Source: Streptomyces sp. CB09001
GTDB taxonomy: Bacteria; Actinomycetota; Actinomycetes; Streptomycetales; Streptomycetaceae
DNA length: 64,000 bases
Reading direction: 5' to 3'
Assembly (NCBI RefSeq): GCF_003369795.1
Contig: NZ_CP026730.1
Location: forward strand, 868,001 to 932,000
Each line of letters opens with the position of its first letter. Positions within the stretch are counted from its first letter, which is position 1. This document shows positions 40,721 through 52,011 of the stretch, one piece after another. Below the pieces are notes generated by a model, which had not been told where the DNA came from, did not search any database, and saw nothing but the letters and a program-made list of their open reading frames with translations. Position numbers and translations under genes: made by a program.

Positions 40721-41590
40721 CTACCAGTTCGGAGGGCTGGCTATCGAGCGGGAGAGGACCTCGTCGAGGAGGTGGGCGGTTTCCGGGATGTCGAGCTGGG
40801 AGTTGTCGATGATGGGGAGGCCGGAGCCGTACCAGCCGGCCATGCGGCCGTGGATACGGGCGACCTCCTCGTCGGTGAGGCGCCGGTTGCCGCTGCGTTC
40901 GGCATTGCGCTCCAGGACGATGTCCAGGCCCGGCAGGAGGACGACCGGGAGCAGACCGGGGCCGACGTGCCGTTTCCACCCGCCGAGGCCGACGACCGGG
41001 CGGTCCGGGAAGACCGCGTCGTCGAGGATGCAGGAGATGCCGTTGGCGAGGAAGTTGCGCGCGGAGAAGCCGCAGGTGCGGCGGGCGAGGCGGTACTGCG
41101 CCTCCGAGTGCTCGTTCCACCCGGTCTGGGGGTCGGCGAAGCCGGAGCGGACCCATTCGCGCACGTCGTCGAGGCTGATGTGCGCGGTGGGAACCCGGCG
41201 GTGGTCCGCCCAGTACTTGGCCACGCTGGTCTTGCCCGCGCCCGCCGGGCCGATGAGCAGCACCGCGAGAGTGGTCGTGGTGGGGTCGGGGGCGGCGGCC
41301 GTGGCGGGGGGCACCCTGGGCACGGCCACCGGACCGCCGGGCGGCAGCGGCACGTGGCCGGTGGTGTCTGGCGCGGGCGGGGCGGGAGCCGGCTGGTGCG
41401 GGGCCGGGCCGGGACCCGGGTGCGGGGCGGGGGCCTGCCGCGGTGCCACGGGGTACCCAGGCGCCGGAGGGGGCACGGGGGCAGGGCCCTGGGGCGGGCC
41501 GGGGTGGTGTGCGGCCGGGGACCAGCCGAGGACCGGTCCGTGCCCCGGCTGATGGGGCGGCGGCAGCGGAGAACCCACGGGGTGCTGCAT
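40721..41590 (-). CDS. P-loop ATPase/kinase with proline-rich N-terminus
   Basis: A 289-residue protein. The first 100 residues are Pro/Gly/Ala-rich and probably disordered. A nucleotide-binding domain follows with Walker A GPAGAGKTSVAKYW (about residues 113-126) and ISLDDVREWVRSG. It also shows LERNAERSGNRRLTDEEVA and a C-terminal YGSGLPIIDNSQLD. The arrangement resembles small AAA/zeta-toxin-like nucleotide or metabolite kinases. No substrate can be assigned. It lies downstream of aroB, separated by a hairpin, and its own ATG at 41590 lies in a 167-bp gap. Confidence 0.75.
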   Translation of the reverse strand: MQHPVGSPLPPPHQPGHGPVLGWSPAAHHPGPPQGPAPVPPPAPGYPVAPRQAPAPHPGPGPAPHQPAPAPPAPDTTGHVPLPPGGPVAVPRVPPATAAAPDPTTTTLAVLLIGPAGAGKTSVAKYWADHRRVPTAHISLDDVREWVRSGFADPQTGWNEHSEAQYRLARRTCGFSARNFLANGISCILDDAVFPDRPVVGLGGWKRHVGPGLLPVVLLPGLDIVLERNAERSGNRRLTDEEVARIHGRMAGWYGSGLPIIDNSQLDIPETAHLLDEVLSRSIASPPNW

Positions 41591-41672
41591 CCGGTGCCAC
41601 TCCGTCTCGTACAGGCGATGGGCGCTGACGACGGGAAGGGGGCCCGTCGTCTTGCTACCGAACGGTACCGCC

Positions 41673-41700
41673 CCCGGCCGTCGTTTGGTGAACGGCCGGG
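41673..41700 (-). terminator. hairpin downstream of aroB
   Basis: A 9-bp stem (CCCGGCCGT/ACGGCCGGG) with a 10-nt loop lies 57 bp past the aroB stop and before the P-loop ATPase gene. Confidence 0.55.
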
Positions 41701-41757
41701 AGCGGCCCGAAGTGCCCGTCCCGCGCGGCGAATCGGGCGGAACGGCGCACCGGGGTA

Positions 41758-44588
<2,831 letters not shown>

Positions 44589-44622
44589 CGGTGCTCCTCA
44601 GTACTCGCGCCCCGGTATGCCC

Positions 44623-44649
44623 CGCGTACGCGCCTTCTTCGCGTACGCG
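44623..44649. repeat. hairpin built from two CGCGTACGCG palindromes
   Basis: Two self-complementary decamers CGCGTACGCG are separated by 7 nt in the 185-bp gap between aroC and the small membrane protein gene. They form a 10-bp stem and could be a terminator of the upstream gene or a protein-binding site. Confidence 0.45.
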
Positions 44650-44773
44650 ACGGTCCGACCGGGTGCGCGGCCCCGGTCCGCCGCCTTTGATCCTCCCACG
44701 TCCGGTCGTCGGACCCGGTCGCCGGTCCATCTGACGGACGCCCGGACGGACGGGCGGACGGCCCCGGGCGACG

Positions 44774-45097
44774 TCAGTCGGGACGGTTGCCCTGCTGCCG
44801 AGGCGGAGCGTAGGAACCGAGGAAGTCGGCGCCGCTCTCCTGCCGCCGCGGCGGAGCGTACGGGCCGAGGAAGTCGGCCCCGCTGCCCTGGTCGTACGGC
44901 TCCGTCCCGGGCAGGGCCCGGCCCGCGCTCCTCGCGCGCCGCCGGGCGATCCCGCGCTTCGCCTTGACCACCCAGCTCGCGACGACGGCGAGCACGATCA
45001 GGGCGAGCACCGTGATCTGCACCCAGTCGGGCAGGAAGCCAAGGACGGCCTCGAATATCTCGGACTTGGCGGAGGCCAACGGCACGCCTGTGTACAT
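44774..45097 (-). CDS. small membrane protein
   Basis: A 107-residue protein of unknown function. One hydrophobic segment (WVQITVLALIVLAVVASWVV, about residues 25-44) is followed by a very basic stretch (KAKRGIARRRARS), so the C-terminus should be cytosolic. The tail has two near-copies of SGADFLG(P/S)YAPPR separated by a few residues. It sits between aroE and aroC on the same strand and may be co-transcribed with them. Confidence 0.7.
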   Translation of the reverse strand: MYTGVPLASAKSEIFEAVLGFLPDWVQITVLALIVLAVVASWVVKAKRGIARRRARSAGRALPGTEPYDQGSGADFLGPYAPPRRQESGADFLGSYAPPRQQGNRPD

Positions 45098-45145
45098 GGA
45101 TCGTCTTCCCCTCCCGTTCCGCCCCCTGCGGAACCGGACGGGATC

Positions 45146-45985
45146 CTAGCGATCCGCGAGCGCGTGCTCCCCCGCTTTTCGCATCGCGGCCAGCGGTGCG
45201 GGCGTCCGCCCCGTCATCTGCTCCACCTGGAGCACGGCCTGGTGGAGCAGCAGGTCCAGGCCGCTGACGACGGCACCGCCGTGCGCCGACCAGCGGGCGG
45301 CGAGCGCGGTGGGCCAGGGGTCGTAGAGCACGTCGAAGAGCGTGGTGGGCCTCTCGGGGACGGCGGCCGCGAGCGCGTCGGTGGCACCGGCCGGGGTGGT
45401 GGCCACGACCAGCGGCGCGCGCAGCGCCTCCGCGGCGTCCGCCCAGTCGGCGAGGCGTACGTCGACGCCGAGCCGCTGAGCCCAGCCCCGCATCTCGGCG
45501 GCGCGCGCCGCGCTGCGCACGTAGACGGCGATCTCGCCGGTGCAGATCCGGGCCAGCGCGGCGAGCGCGGAGGACGCGGTGGCGCCCGCGCCGAGGATCG
45601 CGGCGGACTCGACCTTCTCGACGCCGTGCTCGCGCAGGGCGGCGACGATGCCGGGGATGTCGGTGTTGTCGCCGGTCCGGCGGCCGTCCGCGGTGAGGAC
45701 GACGGTGTTCACCGCGTCCACGGAGGCCGCCGTCTCGCTGACCGAGTCGAGCAGCGGGATCACCGCCCGCTTGAGCGGCATGGTCAGCGACAGTCCCGCC
45801 CACTCTGGTCCGAGCCCCTCGAAGAAGCCCGGCAGGGCCGTCTCGTCCACGTCGAAGCGGTCGTACGTCCAGTCCGCGAGGCCCAGCTCCGCGTAGGCGG
45901 CGCGGTGCAGCACCGGGGAGAGGGAGTGGGCGATCGGCGAGCCGAGTACGGCGGCCCGGCGCCGGTCAGTTGCCGGAGCTGGCAT
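45146..45985 (-). CDS. aroE: shikimate dehydrogenase
   Basis: A 279-residue enzyme reducing 3-dehydroshikimate. The substrate region has LGSPIAHSLSPVLHRAAYAE, then SLTMPLKRAVIPLLD with the catalytic Lys and GDNTDIPG with the Asp. The cofactor loop reads ILGAGATASSALAAL. It overlaps the end of mltG by 20 bp on the same strand. The variant TMPLK and the Arg-poor cofactor loop leave NADP/NAD preference open. Confidence 0.93.
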   Translation of the reverse strand: MPAPATDRRRAAVLGSPIAHSLSPVLHRAAYAELGLADWTYDRFDVDETALPGFFEGLGPEWAGLSLTMPLKRAVIPLLDSVSETAASVDAVNTVVLTADGRRTGDNTDIPGIVAALREHGVEKVESAAILGAGATASSALAALARICTGEIAVYVRSAARAAEMRGWAQRLGVDVRLADWADAAEALRAPLVVATTPAGATDALAAAVPERPTTLFDVLYDPWPTALAARWSAHGGAVVSGLDLLLHQAVLQVEQMTGRTPAPLAAMRKAGEHALADR

Positions 45986-47714
45986 CGAACTTGTCCTTCA
46001 GCCTCAGGAACTCGTCGTGGGTCTTGGCGAACTCGGTCTTCTTCACGCCGTCGGTGGCCACGAAGTAGATCCAGCCGTCCTCGGTGGGGTTGAGCGCCGC
46101 TTGCAGGGCCTCTTCGCCGGGGTTGCCGATGGGTCCGGGCGGCAGGCCCCGGTGGTAGTAGGTGTTGTACGGGTCCGGGTTGGTGTTGATCTCGGACTCG
46201 CTGATGTGGATCTTGCTCTGGCGCATGAGGTAGTTGAAGGTCGAGTCGAACTGGAGCTTCTGGTTCGTCTCGGTGTTGGACTCCTTGAGCCGGTTGTAGA
46301 TGACCTCGGACATCTTGCGGAAGTCGTCATGCGTCTTGCCCTCGGCCTGCAGGAGGCTCGCCACGGTGAGCAGCTCCCACGGGCCCTCCAGACCGAGGCC
46401 CTCCGCCTTCTGTTCCAGGCCGATCTTCTCGTACTGCTCGCCGGCCCGTGCCACCATCTGCTTGAGCACGTCCTCGGGCTTCTGTCCCTTGGCCGCCGAG
46501 TAGCTGGACGGGTAGAGGAAGCCCTCCAGGGGATCCTTGACGTCCTTGTGGTTCAGCGCCCAGTCCGGCAGGCCGAGACTCTTGTACTCGGACTTGGCGA
46601 CCTTGGCGGTGGTGCCGTCCTTCACTTCGAGGCGTTTGTCGATGAGCTTGTAGACGTCGGCGTTGCGCTTGCCCTCGGCGATGATCAGGTTGCTGCGGCT
46701 CTTCGGGCTGAGCAGGAGTTCGACGGCGCTCTCGGCCGACATCTCCTTCTGCAGCGTGTACACGCCGTCCTGGATGCTCTTGCCGCGGGGGTTGCTCTGC
46801 TGGGCGGCGATGAAGGCGTCGACGCTCTTCACCACGCCCTGCCGCTTGAGTTCCTGGCCGATCGTGGAACCGCCCGCGCCCTTGGGGATGGTGACGGTCA
46901 CCTGCTCGCCGTTGCCGCCGCCCGCGAAGTCCGGGGCCGCGCCGAAACGATCCTGGTAAAACTGGTAACCGAAATATCCGATGCCCGCCACGCCGCCGCC
47001 GAGCACCAGGCAGACCACCAGGCAGGCACATCCGCTGCGGCGCTTCTTGGGCTTGCCGCCGCCCCTGGTTCTGCGGTCCTCCCGGCTGTCGCGGCCGTCG
47101 CCCGGCGCGTCGTCGTCCTCGTCCGCGTCCCCGCCGGCGAAGAAGGCGTGCTCCCCCTCGTCCGGTCCGGGGTCCCAGTCGGTGCGCTGCGGCTCGGGCT
47201 CGGCGCGCCTTCGGGTGGGCGGCTCCGGCGGCGGGTACGCCTCGGGGGTGCCGTAGAAGTCGGGCTGCTCGGCGCCGTAGCCGCCGGCCTGCTGTCCGTA
47301 GGGGTCGGACGGGTCGGCCGGGTAGTGCGCCTGGGGGTGTGCGCCGCCGCTCCAGCCGTCGTTGCCGTAGCCCTGCTGCGGCTGGGCCTGGGGCGCGTAC
47401 TGCTGGTCGTACTGCTGCTGACCGTACTGGTGCTGGTCGTACTGCTGCTGTCCGTACGGGTCGTACTGCTGTTCGGGCTGCTGGTGGGCGTACTGGTCGT
47501 ACTGGGGCTGTCCGCCGCCGTACGACGACTGGCCGCCATTGCTCCAGTCGCCGTAACCCTGCTGCGCCTGCTGCTCCGGATACTGCTGCGGCTGGCCGCC
47601 GTAGGGGGACTGCTGACCCGCCTGGGCCTGCTGTCCGCCCCATCCGCCGTCCCCGTACAACGGGTCCTCCGGATGCCACGGTTCGGAGCCTGGGCCCCGG
47701 CCATACTCAGTCAT
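45966..47714 (-). CDS. mltG: endolytic murein transglycosylase MltG with Q/Y/G-rich cytosolic extension
   Basis: A 582-residue protein. The N-terminal 190 residues are cytosolic, first Gln/Tyr/Gly-rich (many QQYD, QQYG units), then acidic. A basic stretch (KPKKRRSGC) precedes one membrane segment (CLVVCLVLGGGVAGIGYFGY, about 215-235). The YceG/MltG domain outside contains VASLLQAEGKTHDDFRKMSE with the catalytic Glu and QKLQFDSTFNYLM, ending with FVATDGVKKTEFAKTHDEFL. MltG cuts nascent peptidoglycan glycan strands. It lies in an operon order alaS-ruvX-mltG-aroE. Confidence 0.93.
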   Translation of the reverse strand: MTEYGRGPGSEPWHPEDPLYGDGGWGGQQAQAGQQSPYGGQPQQYPEQQAQQGYGDWSNGGQSSYGGGQPQYDQYAHQQPEQQYDPYGQQQYDQHQYGQQQYDQQYAPQAQPQQGYGNDGWSGGAHPQAHYPADPSDPYGQQAGGYGAEQPDFYGTPEAYPPPEPPTRRRAEPEPQRTDWDPGPDEGEHAFFAGGDADEDDDAPGDGRDSREDRRTRGGGKPKKRRSGCACLVVCLVLGGGVAGIGYFGYQFYQDRFGAAPDFAGGGNGEQVTVTIPKGAGGSTIGQELKRQGVVKSVDAFIAAQQSNPRGKSIQDGVYTLQKEMSAESAVELLLSPKSRSNLIIAEGKRNADVYKLIDKRLEVKDGTTAKVAKSEYKSLGLPDWALNHKDVKDPLEGFLYPSSYSAAKGQKPEDVLKQMVARAGEQYEKIGLEQKAEGLGLEGPWELLTVASLLQAEGKTHDDFRKMSEVIYNRLKESNTETNQKLQFDSTFNYLMRQSKIHISESEINTNPDPYNTYYHRGLPPGPIGNPGEEALQAALNPTEDGWIYFVATDGVKKTEFAKTHDEFLRLKDKFDASSGN

Positions 47715-47842
47715 CGATCCCCTAGAGCCGCGAGGCGACGGGGACCGGGGCCCTTGCCGAAGAGCCCGCTTCCGTTCCGCCTCTTGCTGTGCGGTGGCTG
47801 TTCGAATGCCTCCGCATCGCGCGGAACGTTACCGTACCGCGA

Positions 47843-48346
47843 TCAGATGACCACTTCGACGCCCTCGCCGGGTGGCCTGCCTGACACCCGTTCGGATTCC
47901 AGGGCCTGCTGGAGGATGATCACGGCGGCGGCCTGGTCGATGACGGACCGGCCCTTCTTGGACTTCACTCCGGAGGCGCGCAGCCCCTGGCTGGCGGTGA
48001 CCGTCGTCATGCGTTCGTCCACCAGCCGGACCGGGACGGGCGCGATGCCCTTGGCCAGCTCCTGGGTGAAGCGCCTGACCTTGGCCGCGGCCGGGCCCTC
48101 GCCCCCCTTGAGGGAGCGGGGGAGGCCGACGACGACCTCGATCGGCTCGTACTCCGCGATCAGCTGCCTCAGGCGCCGGTGCGCCGCCGGCACGTCGCGG
48201 CCGGGAACGGTCTCCACCGGGGTGGCGAGGATGCCGTCGGGGTCGCAGGACGCGACCCCGATGCGGGCGTCGCCGACGTCGATCGCCAGGCGGCGGCCGC
48301 GGCGCATGACCGGGCCGTCCGCCTGGTCGCTCTCGGGCGTGCTCAC
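47843..48346 (-). CDS. ruvX: RuvX (YqgF family) Holliday junction resolvase-like nuclease
   Basis: A 167-residue RNase H-fold protein. It shows [20 protein letters not shown] with the first catalytic Asp, [33 protein letters not shown] and a terminal [13 protein letters not shown] with the last Asp. The family is implicated in recombination and in 16S rRNA 5'-end processing. The start overlaps the alaS stop (ATGA). Confidence 0.95.
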   Translation of the reverse strand: MSTPESDQADGPVMRRGRRLAIDVGDARIGVASCDPDGILATPVETVPGRDVPAAHRRLRQLIAEYEPIEVVVGLPRSLKGGEGPAAAKVRRFTQELAKGIAPVPVRLVDERMTTVTASQGLRASGVKSKKGRSVIDQAAAVIILQQALESERVSGRPPGEGVEVVI

Positions 48347-51015
48347 TTGGCGGTGTCCGCCACGAGGCGCTCGACCGCGGCGACCGCGTCACCGATGGCG
48401 GCCGGGTTCTGGCCGCCGCCCTGGGCGACGTCCGGCTTGCCGCCACCGCCGCCGCCGAGGGTCTTGGCGGCGGCGCGCACCAGGTCACCGGCCTTGAGGC
48501 CGCGCTCGCGGGCGGCCTCGTTGGTGGCGATGACCGTGAGGGGCTTGCCGTTCACCGTCGTGAACAGAGCCACGACGGCAGCCCGGCCGCCCTGGATGCG
48601 GCCGCGCACGTCGAGGACCAGCTTGCGCAGGTCGTCGGCGGTGGTGCCGTCCGGGACCTGGCCGGTCACCAGGGCCACACCGCGCACGTCCTTGGCGGAG
48701 TCGGCGAGACCGCCGGCGGCCTGGAGGACCTTCTCGGCGCGGAACTTCTCGATCTCCTTCTCGGCGTCCTTGAGCTTGCCGAGCATGGCGGAGACCTTCT
48801 CCGGCAGCTCCTCCGGACGGCCCTTGATCAGCTCCTGGAGCTGGGCGACGACCGTGTGCTCGCGGGCGAGGAAGCTGTAGGCGTCCACGCCGACCAGGGC
48901 CTCGATGCGGCGCACACCCGAGCCGATGGAGGACTCGCCGAGCAGCTTGACCAGGCCGAGCTGGGCGGTGTTGTGCACGTGGGTGCCGCCGCACAGCTCC
49001 TTGGAGAAGTCGCCGATGGTCACGACGCGCACGCGCTCGCCGTACTTCTCGCCGAACTCGGCGATGGCGCCCTGCTTCTTGGCCTCGTCGATGCCCATGA
49101 CGTCGGCGCGCACGTCGAGGTCGCGGGCGAGCACCTCGTTGATCTTCTGCTCCACGTCGGTCATCACGGCCGTCGGCACGGCGGACGGCGAGCCGAAGTC
49201 GAAGCGGAAGCGGCCGGGCTGGTTCTCGGAACCGGCCTGCGCGGCCGTCGGGCCGAGGGCGTCGCGCAGCGCCTGGTGGGTGAGGTGGGTCGCCGAGTGG
49301 GCACGGGCGATGGCCTTGCGGCGGCGGTCGTCGATGGAGGCCTGCGCCTTGGCACCGACGGTGACCTCGCCGACCTGGACGACGCCCTTGTGGACGTACA
49401 CGCCCGGCACCGGCTTCTGGCAGTCGCGGATCTCGATCACGGCGCCGGTGTCGACCCGGATCCGGCCGGTGTCGCCGATCTGGCCGCCGCCCTCGGCGTA
49501 GAACGGGGTGCGGTCCAGCACGATCTCGACCTCGTCGCCCTCGGTGGCGGCCGGGGACGAGGCGCCGTCGACGAGGATGCCGACGATCGTGGACTCGGTC
49601 TCGGTGTCCGTGTAGCCGACGAAGTCGGTGGCGCCGGCCTTGTCGGCGATCTCCCGGTAGGCACCGGCACCGGCGTGGCCGGTCTTCTTGGCCTGGGCGT
49701 CCGCCTTGGCGCGCTCCCGCTGCTCCTTCATCAGGCGCCGGAAGCCGTCCTCGTCCACGGACAGCCCCTGTTCGGCGGCCATCTCCAGGGTGAGGTCGAT
49801 CGGGAAGCCCCAGGTGTCGTGGAGCAGGAACGCCTTGTCACCGGCGAGGACGGTGCCGCCCGCGGCCTTGGTGTCGGTGACCGCGGTGTCGAGGATGTTG
49901 GTGCCGGCCTTCAGCGTCTTCAGGAAGGCGTTCTCCTCGGCGAGGGCGACCTTCTCGATCCGCTCGCGGTCGGTGACCAGCTCGGGGTACTGCTGCCCCA
50001 TCATGCCGATCACGACGTCGATGAGGTCCTTGACGACCGGACCGGTGGCCCCGAGCAGCCGCATGTTGCGGATGGCGCGGCGCATGATGCGGCGCAGCAC
50101 GTAGCCGCGGCCCTCGTTGCCGGGGGTGACGCCGTCGCCGATGAGCATCACGGAGGTGCGCATGTGGTCGGTGACCACGCGCAGCGAGACGTCCGAGGCC
50201 TGGGCGTCTCCGTAGGCCACGCCGGTCAGTTCGGTGGCCTTGTTGATGACCGCCATGGAGGTGTCGATCTCGTACATGTTCTGCACGCCCTGCAGAATCA
50301 TGGCGAGGCGTTCCAGGCCCAGGCCGGTGTCGATGTTCTTGCTCGGCAGCTCGCCGAGGATCTCGAACTCCTCCTTGCCGATGCCCTCGCCCCGCTCGTA
50401 CTGCATGAAGACGAGGTTCCAGATCTCCACGTACCGCTCGTCGTTGACGGCGGGGCCGCCCTCGGCGCCGAACTCGGGGCCGCGGTCGTAGTTGATCTCG
50501 GAGCAGGGGCCGCAGGGTCCGGGGACACCCATGGACCAGTAGTTGTCCTTCTTGCCGAGGCGCTGGATGCGCTCGGAGGGGACGCCCACGACGTCGTGCC
50601 AGATGCGCTCGGCCTCGTCGTCGTCCTTGTAGACGGTGATCCACAGGCGCTCGGGGTCGAGGCCGTAACCGCCCTTGTCCTGGGGGCTGGTGAGCAGCTC
50701 CCAGGCGTACTTGATGGCGCCTTCCTTGAAGTAGTCGCCGAAGGAGAAGTTGCCGCACATCTGGAAGAACGTGCCGTGCCGGGTGGTCTTGCCGACCTCT
50801 TCGATGTCCGGCGTGCGCACGCACTTCTGGACGCTGGTGGCGCGGTCGAAGGGCGGCTTGACCTCACCCAGGAAGTAGGGCTTGAAGGGCACCATGCCGG
50901 CCGGGACGAGGAGCAGAGTCGGGTCGTCCGCGATGAGCGACGCCGAAGGGACGACGGTGTGACCGCGCTCCTCGAAGAAGCTCAACCAGCGGCGACGAAT
51001 CTCGGCCGACTCCAT
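48343..51015 (-). CDS. alaS: alanyl-tRNA synthetase
   Basis: An 890-residue class II synthetase. The aminoacylation domain begins [20 protein letters not shown] and includes [15 protein letters not shown] (motif 2 region). The editing domain metal ligands appear in [19 protein letters not shown] and [15 protein letters not shown]. The C-terminal C-Ala domain follows a coiled coil ([16 protein letters not shown]) and ends with [15 protein letters not shown]. Start and stop overlap neighbours by 1 and 4 bp. Confidence 0.98.
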   Translation of the reverse strand: MESAEIRRRWLSFFEERGHTVVPSASLIADDPTLLLVPAGMVPFKPYFLGEVKPPFDRATSVQKCVRTPDIEEVGKTTRHGTFFQMCGNFSFGDYFKEGAIKYAWELLTSPQDKGGYGLDPERLWITVYKDDDEAERIWHDVVGVPSERIQRLGKKDNYWSMGVPGPCGPCSEINYDRGPEFGAEGGPAVNDERYVEIWNLVFMQYERGEGIGKEEFEILGELPSKNIDTGLGLERLAMILQGVQNMYEIDTSMAVINKATELTGVAYGDAQASDVSLRVVTDHMRTSVMLIGDGVTPGNEGRGYVLRRIMRRAIRNMRLLGATGPVVKDLIDVVIGMMGQQYPELVTDRERIEKVALAEENAFLKTLKAGTNILDTAVTDTKAAGGTVLAGDKAFLLHDTWGFPIDLTLEMAAEQGLSVDEDGFRRLMKEQRERAKADAQAKKTGHAGAGAYREIADKAGATDFVGYTDTETESTIVGILVDGASSPAATEGDEVEIVLDRTPFYAEGGGQIGDTGRIRVDTGAVIEIRDCQKPVPGVYVHKGVVQVGEVTVGAKAQASIDDRRRKAIARAHSATHLTHQALRDALGPTAAQAGSENQPGRFRFDFGSPSAVPTAVMTDVEQKINEVLARDLDVRADVMGIDEAKKQGAIAEFGEKYGERVRVVTIGDFSKELCGGTHVHNTAQLGLVKLLGESSIGSGVRRIEALVGVDAYSFLAREHTVVAQLQELIKGRPEELPEKVSAMLGKLKDAEKEIEKFRAEKVLQAAGGLADSAKDVRGVALVTGQVPDGTTADDLRKLVLDVRGRIQGGRAAVVALFTTVNGKPLTVIATNEAARERGLKAGDLVRAAAKTLGGGGGGKPDVAQGGGQNPAAIGDAVAAVERLVADTAK

Positions 51016-51389
51016 CAGTGGTCCTCATTCCGGTTGTACGAGTGCGTCGTCCTGTCGTCGACGACGTACTTCGGGTTGCTGCTGTTGCTGTTCTCGATGG
51101 CGTGGCGGGGCCGCGGGGCGGTGAGTTCCTGGTTGAGGGAGCCCGGGTCGGGGGCCTTCAGGCCCAGCGCGTCGTCCAGTTCGGCCTCTCGCTGGGCCAT
51201 GTTGTCGCGGACGTCGAGCGCGAAACCCACCGCGCGGTCCCTGACCCGGGTGCCCACGTCCAGCGCCTTGTTCGCCGCGGTGGCGGCGAGGCTGTCGGGG
51301 GTGAGCTGCTTGAGCTTCCGGTTGACCTTGGTGGTGGCCCACACACCGGCGGCCACGCCGGTGCCGAACCAGAACGTACGGCGGAACAT
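51015..51389 (-). CDS. small membrane-associated protein (DUF6167-like)
   Basis: A 124-residue protein of unknown function. A short hydrophobic N-terminus ([15 protein letters not shown]) precedes amphipathic helices ([20 protein letters not shown]) and a polar, Asn/Ser/His-rich tail. The stop overlaps the alaS start (TGATG). From memory such a protein is found upstream of alaS throughout Streptomyces. Confidence 0.8.
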   Translation of the reverse strand: MFRRTFWFGTGVAAGVWATTKVNRKLKQLTPDSLAATAANKALDVGTRVRDRAVGFALDVRDNMAQREAELDDALGLKAPDPGSLNQELTAPRPRHAIENSNSSNPKYVVDDRTTHSYNRNEDH

Positions 51390-51396
51390 CGCTCGG

Positions 51397-51837
51397 TCAG
51401 CCCTTCTTCCGCTTCGTCCGCCGCGCGGCCGGGAGCGTACGGCCCACGATCACGTTGCGCCGTGCCTGGGCGGCCGGGGCGGACATGTCCTCCTTGCGAC
51501 CGCCGAGTGCCCGGCGCACGCCGTACCCGAACGCCGCGACCTTGACCAGCGGGCCGCCGAAGGTGGAGGCCACGGTGGTGGACAGCGCGGAGGCGTTCGA
51601 GGTGACCTCCTGGACGTCGGAGGCGATCGCGTCGACCCGGTCGATCTGGGTCTGCGCGCTGCGCACCGCCGCGGAGGCGTCGGCCAGCAGGGGGACGGCC
51701 TGGTCGGTCACGTCCGCCACGAGTTTGGTGGTCGTCCTGAGCGTCTGGGCCAGCCTCGCCAGTGCGACGGCGAGGAAGGAGACCAGGATCGCCCAGAAGA
51801 CGGCCACCAGGATCCCGGCCACCTCGCCACCGGACAC
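51397..51837 (-). CDS. DUF948 family membrane protein
   Basis: A 146-residue protein with an N-terminal membrane segment (GILVAVFWAILVSFLAVALA, about residues 7-26) and a long predicted coiled coil (LRTTTKLVADVTDQAVPLLA to VEVTSNASALS-like repeats). It ends in a basic tail. DUF948 proteins are small and of unknown function. The GTG at 51837 is 12 nt past GGGAG; a GTG at 51846 is the alternative with a 3-nt spacing. It heads the operon leading into alaS and is divergent from the STAND ATPase gene. Confidence 0.8.
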   Translation of the reverse strand: MSGGEVAGILVAVFWAILVSFLAVALARLAQTLRTTTKLVADVTDQAVPLLADASAAVRSAQTQIDRVDAIASDVQEVTSNASALSTTVASTFGGPLVKVAAFGYGVRRALGGRKEDMSAPAAQARRNVIVGRTLPAARRTKRKKG

Positions 51838-51972
51838 TGTGTGCACCCGCTCCCTGAAAGACGTGCCTGAACATCGGGAAAGTCGTGCGGCGAGCCTATC
51901 GCGCCGGGCGCGGGGCTCCGTACCGGATTCCCCGTCGCGCGCGGCGCGGTGCGGTCGGGTTCGGTGAAGCGA

Positions 51973-52002
51973 TTGTACGGAGTGAATACGGTTCAGTACG
52001 CT
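51973..52002 (+). promoter_or_regulatory. promoter for the STAND ATPase gene
   Basis: TTGTAC at 51973-51978 (-35) and TACGCT at 51997-52002 (-10) are 18 bp apart. Transcription would start near 52009-52012, at the ATG, indicating a leaderless message. Confidence 0.5.
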
Positions 52003-52011
52003 CCGTGTTTC

